A DNA stretch of 64,000 nucleotides from Mangifera indica (taxonomy: Eukaryota > Streptophyta > Magnoliopsida > Sapindales > Anacardiaceae): the NCBI RefSeq assembly GCF_011075055.1, contig NC_058149.1, positions 5,586,449-5,650,448 of the forward strand, read 5' to 3'. This document shows, piece after piece, positions 11,370 to 22,900 of this stretch. The notes beneath the pieces are model-generated. The model made no database searches and was not told the origin of the DNA. It worked only from the letters and a program-made list of their open reading frames with translations. Made by a program: the position numbers and the translations under genes. Each line of letters opens with the position of its first letter. Position 1 is the stretch's first letter.

Positions 11370-12255
11370 ATGGTGTCATTAGAAGTTAGTCAAAAAAAAA
11401 ATAAAGAATCTGTGAGCCTTTGGCATTTCTCAAATCACGATACATAACTATGCATGGTCTCATACATACCCATGTGTCATCAATTATAAATAGAAAGCTT
11501 TAAAATTCTTGTGTGCTCATTCTAAGGAAAACTATACATGGTCGTGTGGATTAGGACACTCACCCATGTATGACTTTTCAAAAGTGAATACCACACTTAA
11601 AAATAGGCACACGGTGGTGCATCTTAGATACACACCTATGTTATTAGAAGAAAAGACCATTTTACCCTTAATTCAAGCAAGGTGCCTTATGCTTTCAATA
11701 GGGCATTAGATATGTTGATTCTAGCTTAGGCCTTAGTAAACTTGGTGGATAATCTATGTCAAGGCACAAGAGTGTCGAGCTATGACCATTTTCAAATTCA
11801 CAAATAAAATGACAAGTTTACTAGTTTTATGAATATTTAGGATGTTGAGAGATTCCTAGCTTACTAAGTGTTTTCACTCATGTATTCCTTTTGGTTATCT
11901 TATAGGTAGACATAAGTAGTAGAGCATGTGGGGGACTAAGTAGTCCAGTAAGGGTGAGGGGCATAACTACTATTTTTTAAGATTTTCTTTCCTTCATGTA
12001 AGTGGAACATTTCAGTTACATTTTGAGATTTATTTATGCATAATAACTTCAGATTAAACTTTCAAACTTTTTATGCATTTATGAATTATTAATAAATGAT
12101 GTATTTTAGTTTTATTCATACTGCACCTTTTTGCACACTTAAAATATTTTTGATCACGCATTAAATTATAAAGTTTTAAGTTAAACAATCTAGTTATGCA
12201 TGTCTCTTCAGATCAAATTCTAGATAAAGTTATGTATCTTGAAAAGAGTGTTACA

Positions 12256-12722
12256 TTTACAGTATTAAAGCATGATCTTGGTACTTAACAAGGTATTAAG
12301 TTCATAAGTATCTAATAGTACATAACTGAGTTAAGTAAGGAAAGTAACCTCTTATATAGCTTTGACTGCTTTCTTTATGCTTACCATTGTAAGTATGATA
12401 AACTTGCATTGAGTTAAAGTATTTTATCTGCCTTAATCAAGATAAGGAGATCTAAAAGATTAATTGGCTACATTGAGCATTTGGTGAGTTTGGGCTTTAT
12501 CATAAACAATGAGTTTGCCATTGACTTAGTGCTAAAATAACTCTTTAAATCATAGGCTAATTTCATTATGAATTTTAACCTGAACAAAAAGGAGAAAAAC
12601 CCTCAAAGAGTTGTTATATATGCTTAGGACTGTTGAATAAGAGGTACGAAAGGTTGCTTTAGATAATGCACTTGTGGTTGAAGCCCAAACACGAAAAGTC
12701 AAAGCTAAGGGCAAAGGTAAAG
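12256..12722 (+). pseudogene. Copia gag fragment (plus-strand copy P1)
   Basis: 12256-12420 is flanking DNA with no recognised content. From about 12420 the sequence parallels the gag at 15090-15360: the region encoding a NEFAIDLVLK-like stretch, then NFIMNFNLNKKEKNP, then the lysine-rich tail before the zinc knuckle. Many stops and frame changes make it a dead copia gag (UBN2 type). It is interrupted at 12727 by a solo LTR and resumes at 13444. Confidence 0.7.
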
Positions 12723-13443
12723 CCAAGTGATAGGAATTAAGAAAACACAACTTCAAGTGATTCATAGCGTATACATGAGGTCTAATAATAAAAGCTAAAG
12801 CTAAAAGGATAGGAGAAGCTTTAAATGGGCTTACTGAAAATATTTGGACTAAAAACAACTCACAAAGCTTAAAGGAACATTACGACTCAATAAACTTCAT
12901 TCAAGTTCAAGGATAATATATTTGAAAATTTTGAGCCATGCACATATGTGTTATTTAATTATTTTATGTTTAGGATGGCTTGAAACTATGTCTTACTTCA
13001 AGCCCAGTCATTTATTTAATAAGTCAATAATTGTGATAGGTTGGACTATGTTTTAATTTAACCTTATTTAATAGGTGGGGTTATTGATTTCTATTCTATT
13101 TAGGATTCTATTTTAGATATAAATAGGTTTGCAACCCTTTGGAAATGGGACTTTCGATGAGAGTAATAATATTGAAAGACTTCTTTCTCTTTGGTTCTTT
13201 TGAGAACTTTTCTAATCTTATCAAGATTATTCTTGTGGCAATATAATCTGATTTATCACTTATATTCTCAACTTGTTTTTGAGTATGGCATCAAAATCCT
13301 TTTTTATACCCCTGGTTCATGTTTCTTAATAAACATTGGGTCAAGATTTTTGCTTATATAAATAGGATTTAGCCTTCTTGGGGTTTGAATTCCTTGTTTT
13401 ACTTGTGGGTCTCATTATGCTCTTTAGGGTTTGCATCACCAAG
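12723..13443 (+). mobile_element. Solo LTR inserted in copia gag, with CCAAG duplication
   Basis: The LTR is 12728-13438 (711 bp), beginning TGATAGGAATTAAG and ending GGGTTTGCATCA. It is flanked by perfect CCAAG copies at 12723-12727 and 13439-13443. Removing it rejoins the lysine/proline-rich gag tail (AAGGTAAAGCCAAG to GCTAAGCCTAAGCCC). TATATAAATAGG occurs inside at about 13356. No internal domain is present, as expected after LTR-LTR recombination. The orientation is not certain. Confidence 0.85.
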
Positions 13444-14655
13444 GCTAAGCCTAAGCCCAAAGTGAAATAGGAATCTGAGGTGATGTGAGAAAGGGGAAAG
13501 TTGTTTGCTTCTATTATAACAAGATAGGTCATTGTAAAAGACATTGCAAAGTTTTTCTAAAGAACAAGAACAAGAAGGCGATTGAAGCCTTTATTTTAAG
13601 TATCTTTGTCATTGAGATAAATTACTCTCCTTGTTCATTTTAGGTTGTAGACCTAAGATGTAGTTCTTATATTTGTTCTGATATACAGGAACTACAATAT
13701 AGTTGATTACTCACCAGAGGAGAAGTTAACTTACGTGTTGGAAATAAAGGACACGTTAATGCATTAGCCATAGGAATTTATTATCTTAGGTTACCCACTA
13801 GGTTAGTTTTAGAATTAAGAAACTATTATTATATTCCTTTTGTTTCTAGAAACTTAGAATCTGTGACTGTTTTGGACAAAGATGAATATTTATTTTTTAT
13901 TACTAATGGTATTGTAAACATCAGCTTAAATAATATTCTCTATGGCATTAAAACTAGATAATGAAATTCTTAATGTGTAAAACAATAAACGACTAAATTG
14001 AATGATCTAAATATCATGTATCTATGGATTTGCATGCTAGGCCACACAGGAATGAAACATTTATCAAGACTTCTTAAACAAAGAGTATTACAATCATTTG
14101 ACTTCTTGTCATATGATAAATGTGAATCGTGTTTGTTGGGTAAAATGGTCAAAACACTTTTCACTAGACATAGTGAAAAGGTGATTGAACTGTTAGGGAT
14201 CATACAATGTAATATGTGTAGGCCCATGATAGTGCATAATAGATATGGGGAAACCTACTACATCATATTTACTGATGACTGCAATAGACATGGCTATGTG
14301 TTTTTAATGAAACACAAATATGAATGCTTTGATAAATTTAAAGAATTTAATAATGAAGTAGAGAAACAACATGAGAAAAAAATTAAAGTCCTTTCTAGTG
14401 ATCGAGGAGGTGAATACTTAAATACTAAATTTAGAGAATACCTAAAGGAAATAGGATAGTAGCTCAACTCACTCCTCTAGGTACACCACGACATAATTGT
14501 GTATCTGAACGGAGGAATATGACCTTGATGAAAATGGTCAGGTCTATGATGAGTTTTAGTTATTTATCTATGTCTTTCTAAAGTTAGACCTTAGAAACTA
14601 TTGTCTATACATTGAACTGTATTCCATCTAAATTTGTAAATAAAACTATTGACTT
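13444..14655 (+). pseudogene. Copia P1: gag end, protease, integrase
   Basis: After the solo LTR the order is a degraded zinc knuckle (13500-13550), protease body (YYLRLPTRLVLELRNYYYIPFVSRNLESV, 13780-13870) and integrase. The longest open part is 13998-14459 (153 codons) with MLGHTGMKHLSRLL, CESCLLGKMVKTLF, the YIIFTDDCNRHGYVFLMKH region and SDRGGEYLNTKFREYL. The segment continues to 14655 in another frame (TPLGTPRHNCVSERRN). It is missing everything after the integrase core: at about 14655 the sequence switches abruptly to the leader of copy P2. Confidence 0.85.
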
Positions 14656-15560
14656 TGAGATAAATAATAGAAGCATTTTAACTATTAAATCCATAATTAA
14701 ATTAATATTAATGATTACATAAAATTGTTGATTCTTTTATCTGTAAATTGTATATCACAAAATCATTATGTTAAACTTAACATATCGATCAATTCTTGGA
14801 AAAGAAAATAGGCTCACTAAAGACAACTTCACTTATTAGTACAAAAATCTTCAGATTATTCTACGTTAGGAGAAGAGGTTATATATCCTTAAGTGGTCAT
14901 TTTTCCCTGAATCGGGTCCTAATACCACCTAAAAAAGGAAATATACTTTTTATAAGTATCTTGATGACTCTGTGGAAGTTCAATATCTTATATGACTTCT
15001 ATGTCACGTGAGCTTTAAAAACAATATGAGGAAATAGATGCACAATCTATACTTGCACACATTTGAGAGTTATATGACGCTATTTTTAACTATTGATTGA
15101 TTACAAACTATCTGAAAGAGGACAAGTTGGCCATCATATGGTCAAGATAATCAGTTATATTGAGTAGCTGGCAAGTTCAGGTTCATCATGGAAAATGAGC
15201 TTGCCATTGACCTAATGCTGAAATCGTTCCCTAAATCGTGGGTTAATTTTATCAAGAATTTTAACCTGAATGAAAAGGAGAAAAACCCTTGAGAAGTAGC
15301 TATATATCTCAAGTAGGCTCAAAAAGAAGTACGAAAGGTAACCTCGACTAGTCTACTTATGGTTGAAACTCAAACATTAAAGGTCAAGGCTAAGGGTAAA
15401 CGCAAGGCTTATTGTAAGCCTAAGCCTAAAATGAAAAAACAACCTGATATTGTTACTCAACCTATATGTGGTGTGCAAAAGGGAAAGGTTGTCTGCTTCT
15501 ATTGTGGCAAGGCAGGTTATTGGAAAAGACATTGTAAGGGTTTCTAGAGAAAAAAATGAA
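14656..15560 (+). pseudogene. Copia P2: leader end and gag
   Basis: 14656-14785 matches the end of the copia leader seen on the minus strand at 36170-36040. Gag starts near 14786 (SILGKENRLTKDNFTY-like, with breaks). It continues through NELAIDLMLKSFPKSWVNFI (15200-15260), NLNEKEKNP, and an open frame 15359-15547 with the CCHC knuckle CFYCGKAGYWKRHC. In that knuckle the usual GH has become GY, so the metal-binding His is lost or displaced. The 5' LTR of this copy is absent: it is fused directly to P1 integrase. Confidence 0.75.
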
Positions 15561-18330
15561 AAAGGTCGTTGAAGCCTCTACTTTAGATATGTTTATCATT
15601 GAGATAAACTATTCTCTTTGTTTATCCTGGGTTGTAGTCACAAGATGTGACTCTTATATTTATTCTGATATGCAGAGATTGGGACAAAGTAGATTACTTG
15701 CCAAATAAGAGGTTGACCTACGTGTATAGAGCATGTGTTACTGCATTAGTCGTAAGGGTTTATTATCTAAGGTTGTCCATTGGGCTAGTTTTAGAATTAA
15801 GAAATTGTTATTATATTCCTTTTGTTTCTAAAAACTTAGTTTCGATATCTATTTTAGATAAAGCGGGATATTAATTTTCAATAACCATTAGTTTTAATAA
15901 TATTCTTTATGGAACAACTGAATTGTATAATAGTTTATATATGTTAAAACTAGATAATGAAATTCCCAATGTACAAAATAATAAACAAATAAAATTGAAT
16001 GATTTGAATACCATATATCTACGGCATTATTGACTAGGCCACATAAGCTGGAATGTATATCAAGATTTCTTGAACAAAAAATCTTGCAATCATTTGACTC
16101 TTAGTCATATGATGAATGTGAATCGTGTCTATTAGATAAGATAGCCAAAACACCCTTCACTGGTCACAATGAAAGGGCGATTAAACCGTTAGGATTATAC
16201 ATAGTTATACATGTGGGCTCATGACAGTGCATATTAGATATGGGGTAGCCTATTTCGTCATATTTACTGATGACTTTAGTAGATTGGTTATGTGTTTTTG
16301 ATAAAAAATAAGTCTGAATGCTTTGAAAAATATAAAGAATTCAAGAATGACGTAAAAAAGCAACTTAAGAAACAAATTAAAGTCCTTTAAAGTGATTGAA
16401 GAGGTCAAAACCTAAGTGTTGAATTAAAAAAAAACCTATGGAAACATAGGATAATATCTCAACTCAATCATTTTGGTACTTTACTACATAATAATTTATT
16501 TGAATAGAGGAAAAAGATCTTGATGGAAATAGTCAGATCCATGATGAGTTTTACTAATTTACACATGTCTTTCTAAGATCATGCCTTAAAAACTGTTGTC
16601 TATATATTGAACTGTGTTCTATTTAAATCTATGGATAAAACTTTATACGAGTTGTGGATTGGGCGAAAGGTTAATCTAGAGCACTTAAAGATTTAGGGTT
16701 ATGAAGCTTATGTCAAGAAATTAACTTCGAATAAGTTGAGTACTAAGTATAAAATTGTATCTTTGTGAAGTCTCGAAGGTTTCTAAGGGATATTGCTTTT
16801 ACCACCTAGAAAAGCAAAACGTCTTTGTTGTTCAGACTGATATGTTCATTAAGAAGGAATTTACTCTTAAGAGAACCAATAGGAGAAAGGTAGAACTTGT
16901 TGAAGTTCTTATACCATGAGATACCACAGATGTTAGAAAAAATGATGTGCCACCACGATGGTTGATCATGATGAGGAAGTTCTTCCATTTCACATGGAAC
17001 AACATCAACACATAGAAGAGTTATGTAAGTCTACAAGAGTATATCACGAGCTAAAAAGATTTGGTTTTCTCTCGACTCAACATAATGATGTACAAGTCAT
17101 CAATAATGACGAACTTAAAATGTATGACGAGGTTATTTCAAGTCCAAATTCTAATAAATGGTAATATGTCATGAAATCTGAAATAAACTTCATATATCAA
17201 AACAAAGTATAGACTCTACTGGATACACTTGAAAGGATAAAACCCAATAGGTGCAAGTAGGTTTTCAAAAAGAAAATTGACATGGAAGGTAACATGCATA
17301 CTTAAAAGGCACAGTTGGTTACCAAAGGTTTCACTCAGAGGTATGATATTAAATATGATGAAACCTTTTCGCTTATGCTTACTATAGCAGTATATTATGA
17401 TCATAAAATCTTTCAAACAGATGTCAAAACTTGTAATCAGTAAAACTTTGGTTATCCAAGTATTTCTAGTTGAAAGACTTAGGGGAAGGAACTTACATTC
17501 TTGGGATTGAAATTTACAAAGATAAAGAGTGTAAACTATTAGACTTAAGTTAAAGCACATACATAGATAAGGTATTGACTATATTTTATATGGCAGAATC
17601 CAAGGAAGGATTTATGCCCTGTCCTATGGTGTATATCTTTCAAAAGATATATATCCTGGTAATATAATCTGAAAGAGGTAAGATGAGTAGGATCTCATAT
17701 GTCTCAGCTATAAGATTAATCATATACGTTATGCTATGTATGACGATTGATGTCTCATACGTCTTGAGTGTTTGTAACATATATTAATCTAATCTAGGTG
17801 AAAAACATTGAATGGTTGTTAAGAACATCCTAAAGTACAAAAGAAGGACTAAGAATGAGTTCTTGGTTTATAGAGGGGAATTTAAACTCATTGTAAAAGG
17901 TTACAGTGACACTAATTTCCAAACTTATCAAGATGATTACAAATACCAATCAATGTGTGTTTTGTTTGAATAGTGGCATAGTTAGCTAGAAAAGCTCCAA
18001 GCAAAGTATAATAGCTATTTTTACAATAGAGTCTAAGTATATTGCCCTCTCAAAAAGGGTAAAAGAGTTTGTATGGATCAAAAAGTTCGTGACTAAGCTT
18101 GTAGTGGTTTCGAGTATCACTGGGCTGATTGAGCTCTATTGTGACAAAAATGGAGCGATTGCTCAAGCAAACAAGCCACAGTCTCATCAGAGGTCTAAAC
18201 ATATACTCAAACAATATCACATAATCTAAGAGATTGTATAATGAGGTGACATACAAATAGCAAGGATTGATACAAATGACAATTTGGTTGACTCACTAAC
18301 AAAGCCTTTGTCATAGCAATAGCATGATAG
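15561..18330 (+). pseudogene. Copia P2: protease, integrase, RT, RNase H
   Basis: A complete but badly decayed pol. Protease: about 15600-15970 (VLELRNCYYIPFVSKNLVSISILDKAGY in one open piece). Integrase: about 16000-16790. RT start: 16958-17164 (DELKMYDEVISSPNSNKW). RT: about 17170-17700, with a large internal deletion around 17390-17450. RNase H: about 17750-18330 (LIELYCDKNGAIAQANKP, SKHILKQYHII, DNLVDSLTKPLS). Dozens of stops and frame changes. It is followed by a purine tract (AAGTAGAAGAT) and the LTR at 18390. Confidence 0.85.
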
Positions 18331-18389
18331 ACATGTTTCGAGCTTGACATTAGATATATAACAGATTAGCTATAGTGCAAGTAGAAGAT

Positions 18390-20141
18390 TGTCAGGATGT
18401 GTGCCTTTGAGCTAATTGAATTTGGCATTTGTGGATACAATTTATTTTAATAATTAATAAAAATGATATATTGTTATTCAAATCATATATTGTTTATTTA
18501 TATGATAGTACAAATAACATGCCCTTAGAATAGTAGAATTGTGACAAGATGATCAAATAACTAATTGCGAGAACCATATGTACACATTAAATGGTCATTC
18601 TATAAATGTTTGTAATCTTAACATTACAATGAATAAGGGCACGTGTAATGAGCAATCCCACCAAAAATGATGACAATTCTTATGTGTCGAAGTTGTTATA
18701 GACAACTTGGTGTAACACATGGGTATATGTTGTAAACATGTTTATCGATTGGAACCGCTAGAGGATATCTATATGGATTGTTGCTCTAATATCTATAGAA
18801 TAAATCCTCTAAACATCATGGGTGCATATGATCTTTTCACTTAAGGTCACCAGACCAGCTTGTGTAAGGATTGGTATGGTTTGATGTTATCAAGCGTGCC
18901 ATCGTAATTAGGTAACTATAAAGATAGTAATTAGTCATATCGCGAGATACATAGAGGTTATGATTGATCAATAAAGGATTTGTCACTTCTAAGCATAAAG
19001 AGGATATGTCACATAAGAGTACTATAAGACATTTATAACTGTTTGAATCTATGGCAATAATGGGATAAGGTTGCAGCCTAATCCGTATTAGTCATTGATA
19101 TGTATCAGTTCATACCTAGGAATCACTAAGATAGATACATTTCTACATCTCAACCTTAAGATATATTGGTTGATAAAAGGATTCAATTATGCATAACTGT
19201 GATGTTGTAAAAACTTAAAAAATGTCTACTAACATTCTATCATCCAAATGGCCATGATGCTTTCTTAAAGGCCAATCTTGGTCTGTTTTTGGATTTACTT
19301 TAAATCCAGACACTACTAACTTTATAAAAAGCTTATGAGTCACATGCATAAAAGAGTTAAATTGAACTTACAGGGGTAGACTTTTTATTGACAATCTTAC
19401 TGTTCAGGGCCAAGAGAGAGAGACTACGAATGGATCAAGGTTGCCCAATAGGTTGAAAGGACTTGGTTTGATCATAGTTGGACCAAGTGCCAACCGTTCA
19501 CTTGGTGTGATGGTGTTGGCTATGCAAATGCATAATACTAGTCAACCCCATGTGATTAAGCTTTCTGATTGACACAGTTAAGTGTGCCAACCATGCAAGT
19601 GATTTAACTTATCAACTGGCACATTTATGTGTGCTAGTTGTGCAAGTAATTTAACTTGCTAGCTGGCACATGTCGACTGTGTATTTTACATGCCAGTTAT
19701 ACATGTATGTTGAAGGTGTCGTGCACACTTAGAATTCCAACCATGCTTGGACATTTGCACATATAAATAAAGCATGAATTTTTTTGTGAATTTAGATAAA
19801 AAATATAGAGAAAAACCTAGTCATCATTACATATGTTTCTCTTCTTTATGTGAATATGGAGAGTCTAGTCAAGAGCCTTAGTATCTTCTTCACTTAGATT
19901 TCCTCTATTTGTGTTCATTATAACAAGATACCAATGCACCACCTCATAAGAGTTAGATAGCATACTTTCTCTTGCCACTTGAAGATTGAATGAGCCATCA
20001 ACATATGCATAAAGTGTTTTGCATGTTCATAAATATATGTTTTAAAATAGGTATTCTGGTTTGAGTTTTTCAAGCTTGTTTGTTTTAAAATTTTTTAAAT
20101 TTCGTTGTGCTATTGGTTATCGACGTCTTTAAAACCCTACA
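18390..20141 (+). repeat. 3' LTR of copia P2
   Basis: Begins TGTCAGGATGTG just after the purine tract and ends AAAACCCTACA, 1752 bp. A TATA-like ACATATAAATAAAG lies at about 19758. The reverse complement of this LTR type is recognisable at 33314-33650, 34595-35893, 37115-38014 and 62900-64000, so it is a locally abundant family. Immediately after 20141 the sequence is minus-strand copia integrase, which is therefore the insertion target. Confidence 0.8.
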
Positions 20142-20612
20142 ATGGTGTACTAAGAGGAGTGAACTGTGATAATATCCATTTTTTCATTAGGTATTCTTTA
20201 AACTCAACAAACAAGGATTCAATTTCTCAATCAGTTTGAAATATCTTTGTACAACTTCTAATCTCTTTTTCTACTTTGCTTTTTAATTATTTGAATTTTT
20301 CAAAGCATTCAAAATTATGTTTCATTAGATACACATAGTCATATCTACTAAGATCATTAGAAAATGTGATGAAGTAAGAATACCCATTCCTGGCTTGCAC
20401 TGTTAAAGGTCTACATACATTGCTATGAATTATGTCTAACAGTTCAGTTGCTCTTTCACTATGTCCTATAAAAGGTGACTTGGTCAAATCAAAATGTTTA
20501 GTTCTTTTATTTTTCAATACTATATATTTTATCATCCAAATCAAGAACATAAAAATCATTTATCAAACTAGCAGTTCCATAATGAATATTATTCAAGCTA
20601 ATGGTCATAACT
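20142..20612 (-). pseudogene. Copia protease-integrase fragment
   Basis: Minus strand. The end of a protease (NIHYGTASLINDFYVLDLDD, about 20610-20520) is fused by a deletion to integrase TKSPFIGHSERATELLDIIH (open 20559-20287), then YFITFSNDLSRYDYVYLMKH, and on toward 20150 (SQFTPLSTP-like). The GAG-pre-integrase zinc region is missing. It is flanked by the P2 LTR on the left and family E on the right. Confidence 0.8.
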
Positions 20613-21380
20613 AAAAGAAAGGATGAAGAGAATAGATGCAAAACATGTCATACATGAATAAGAGAGAAGGAATCAATGTTTGCAAAATCAACCAAAGAAA
20701 GGAGATTTACCTACTTTTTTGCCTCCTATAGAGATATGGGATGATGGATTGAGCTCCTTACTTGAAAAACCTCCAAAAAATGGCACCACCAAGCTAAAAA
20801 GTTCTTCTCGGCCAAGAGACACTTCGAGAGAAGGGAAAGGTTTTTCTAATTATAATGAGAGATAGATATTAGCTCAAATGAACTTAGTAAGTTTAAAATG
20901 AACTAAAGGTAACATTATTTATTAGGGGATTTAGTTAACAATTAAGTAATTATCATTTGGTCCTTATAAATTCACAATTTAAAGTGTAACTAAGCTAGTG
21001 TATCAAACATATACATTAGTCACCCTAATTTTATCTCACTAATATCTTAATTTTTAAAATATTAATTTTTAAACCCATATAACATTTTATATGATTTTCA
21101 GTGTCCTTCAAAAGGTGCTAGCCAACCTCAAATAATTAATTTATTTAGGTGTCCTAGTCATGGGGATAAGCGTTTCAGTCATAGGAATGGGTGTCCCTAT
21201 TCATTTGATAAAAATTCCTGAGAGCTTCAGACTTACAAGGACTAGCATAGGACGAGCAAAGGAACCGACATCCCATAAGGGACGAGTGTCCCACATTTGG
21301 GTTGGGCATCCCATATCTGAAAAGTTAAAAACATAAATTTTTCTCATCTTTTGGTTTTAAAAATTTTATGTCATGGACTT
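20613..21380. repeat. Dispersed repeat family E, copy 1 (partial)
   Basis: 20613-21145 matches 29745-30280 closely and the reverse complement of about 59500-60000. It includes an open stretch (20680-20865) that is not conserved as a protein. 21146-21380 holds short internal repeats of GGGTGTCCC/GGGCATCCC type and is not found elsewhere in the window. The family is probably LTR-derived but is unclassified. No coding region seen. Confidence 0.6.
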
Positions 21381-22900
21381 AGTTAGCTCTTTAAATATTA
21401 ATTAACAATTTTAAACTTAGTTTTGGCATAATCACAACACCTAGGGGTCTAATATATTTTATTTTAGAATTCATTGCTTCTAGCCATCTACCTAAATCAA
21501 TATATTGTATAGTTTCGTCATAGCTTCTAGGATCATTATTATGATTTATTTCTCCAAATAAGTAGGATTCAAAATCCTTCTCATAAAGAAATCCATATAT
21601 TTTCAAAGTTCTAAATACTATAAAAGGTCTTCAAATTGGAATTGCTACATCAAATACAAAGATTTGCAGAAAGAAATCCTCTAGCTCAACTTATTCAATC
21701 TAAGGCTCTTTGAAATTTTTTTTTAGCTTTATTACTCTTCTTGCACCTTCTTCTTGCAAGAACTCCCTTTCCAAGAAGTGTGTATTTCTACTAATCAAAA
21801 TTTCTTGATCAGCTAAGAAGTAAAAGTAATATCCCAAATAATCTTTAATATATCATATGAATTAGGCCCTTTTAGACTTGACATCTGGCTTATCGGTTTT
21901 AATTTATTTAACACAAGTTGGATATCCCCAGACTTTAAGATAATTGACATTAGGAGGCTTACCGTACCATATCCAGCTTTGTTTAGAATATGCACAACAG
22001 TAAGCAATGCAAATCCCCACAATGATGTCGATAGGTTTGTAAAACTAACTATGGACTGTACCATATCTAACAGGGTACGATTCCTTCTTTCTAATACACT
22101 ATTATATTGTGGTGTGTACGGAGAAGTCATCTGGTATATGATTCCATTTTTCTTCAAATAGTCTCAAAATTTCATAATCAAATATTCACCTTCACAATCT
22201 GATTGTAAGGCATTGATATTCTTTTTGTATTGTTTCTCTACTTCATTCTTGAATTCCCTAAACTTTTCAAAGAATTCAAATTTGTATTTCATTAAATACT
22301 TATACCCATATCTTGAATAATCATCAGTAAAGGTGATGAAGTATTGAAAACCACCCTTGCCATTTTATTAAATGACCAATATTAGTTCCAGTAGTTCTTT
22401 GGATCTTTCCCTTTTACTTTTAAAAGGCAATTTGATCATTTTTCCTTGAAAGCAAGGTTCACAAGTTGGATAAGGTTTAGAACCCAATGAATTCAAAATT
22501 CCATTTGTTTCCAATCTCATTATCCTTTTGTTTCCAATCTCATTTGTTTCCATTTGGTCGTTCTTGAATTCCCTAAACTTTTCAAAGAATTCAAATTTGT
22601 ATTTCATTAAATACTTATACCCATACCTTGAATAATCATCAGTAAAGGTTATGAAGTATTGAAAACCAATCTTGCCAGTTTATTAAATGACCAATATTAG
22701 TTCCAGTAGTTCTTTGGATCTTTCCCTTTTACTTTTAAAGGGCAATTTGGTCATTTTTCCTTGAAAGCAAGGTTCACAAGTTGGATAGGGTTTAGAACCC
22801 AATGAATTCAAAATTCCATTTGTTTCTAGTTTCATTATCCTTTTGTCTCCTATATGACCTAATCGATGATGCCAAAGTAATGTTACATTGATTTCTTTCG
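21381..22900 (-). pseudogene. Copia F: integrase and start of RT
   Basis: Minus strand. The integrase runs from a zinc region near 22860 (LGHHR-type, degraded), through PYPTCEPCFQGKMIKLPF, RYGYKYLMKYKFEFFEKF (parts), to NGIIYQMTSPYTPQYNSVLERRNRTLLDMV (22157 downwards). It reaches the RT lead-in NDPRSYDETIQYIDLGRWLEAMNSKI at 21606-21391. The stretch 22246-22845 contains an in-frame 315-bp duplication (separate entry). RT and RNase H are missing: the element stops at about 21381. Confidence 0.85.
22246..22845 (-). repeat. 315-bp tandem duplication inside integrase
   Basis: The sequence starting TTCTTGAATTCCCTAAAC at 22246 begins again at 22561, a period of 315 bp (105 codons, in frame). The copies differ at roughly a dozen sites, so the duplication is old. 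The duplicated block covers the segment from the zinc region to the first Asp region of the integrase core. A smaller repeat (TTTCCAATCTCATT) lies at the junction near 22510-22550. Confidence 0.9.

Larger units (their letters stand above)
1167..12255 (-). mobile_element. Ty3/gypsy 5' LTR, split by nested copia element
   Basis: The plus strand begins TGTAACAACCCTCTTC at 1167 and ends GAAAAGAGTGTTACA at 12255, so the ends are imperfect inverted repeats with TG...CA termini. Removing the nested copia element and one copy of its ATGTG duplication leaves 751 + 886 = 1637 bp, a plausible LTR length. The LTR holds several decayed copies of an ACAC-CCATGTATAG-like motif (about 1305-1335, 1425-1455, 11445-11490, 11530-11580, 11600-11640). 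The element body continues toward lower coordinates. No target duplication can be checked because the other end is outside the window. Confidence 0.75.

Noticed and set aside
20141..20160. A primer-binding site (TGGTGTACTAAGAG) after the P2 LTR, which would make it a 5' LTR
   Set aside because: The sequence continues as minus-strand integrase (TPLST reading toward SQFTP), so it is the target of insertion and the resemblance to TGGTATCAGAGC is chance.
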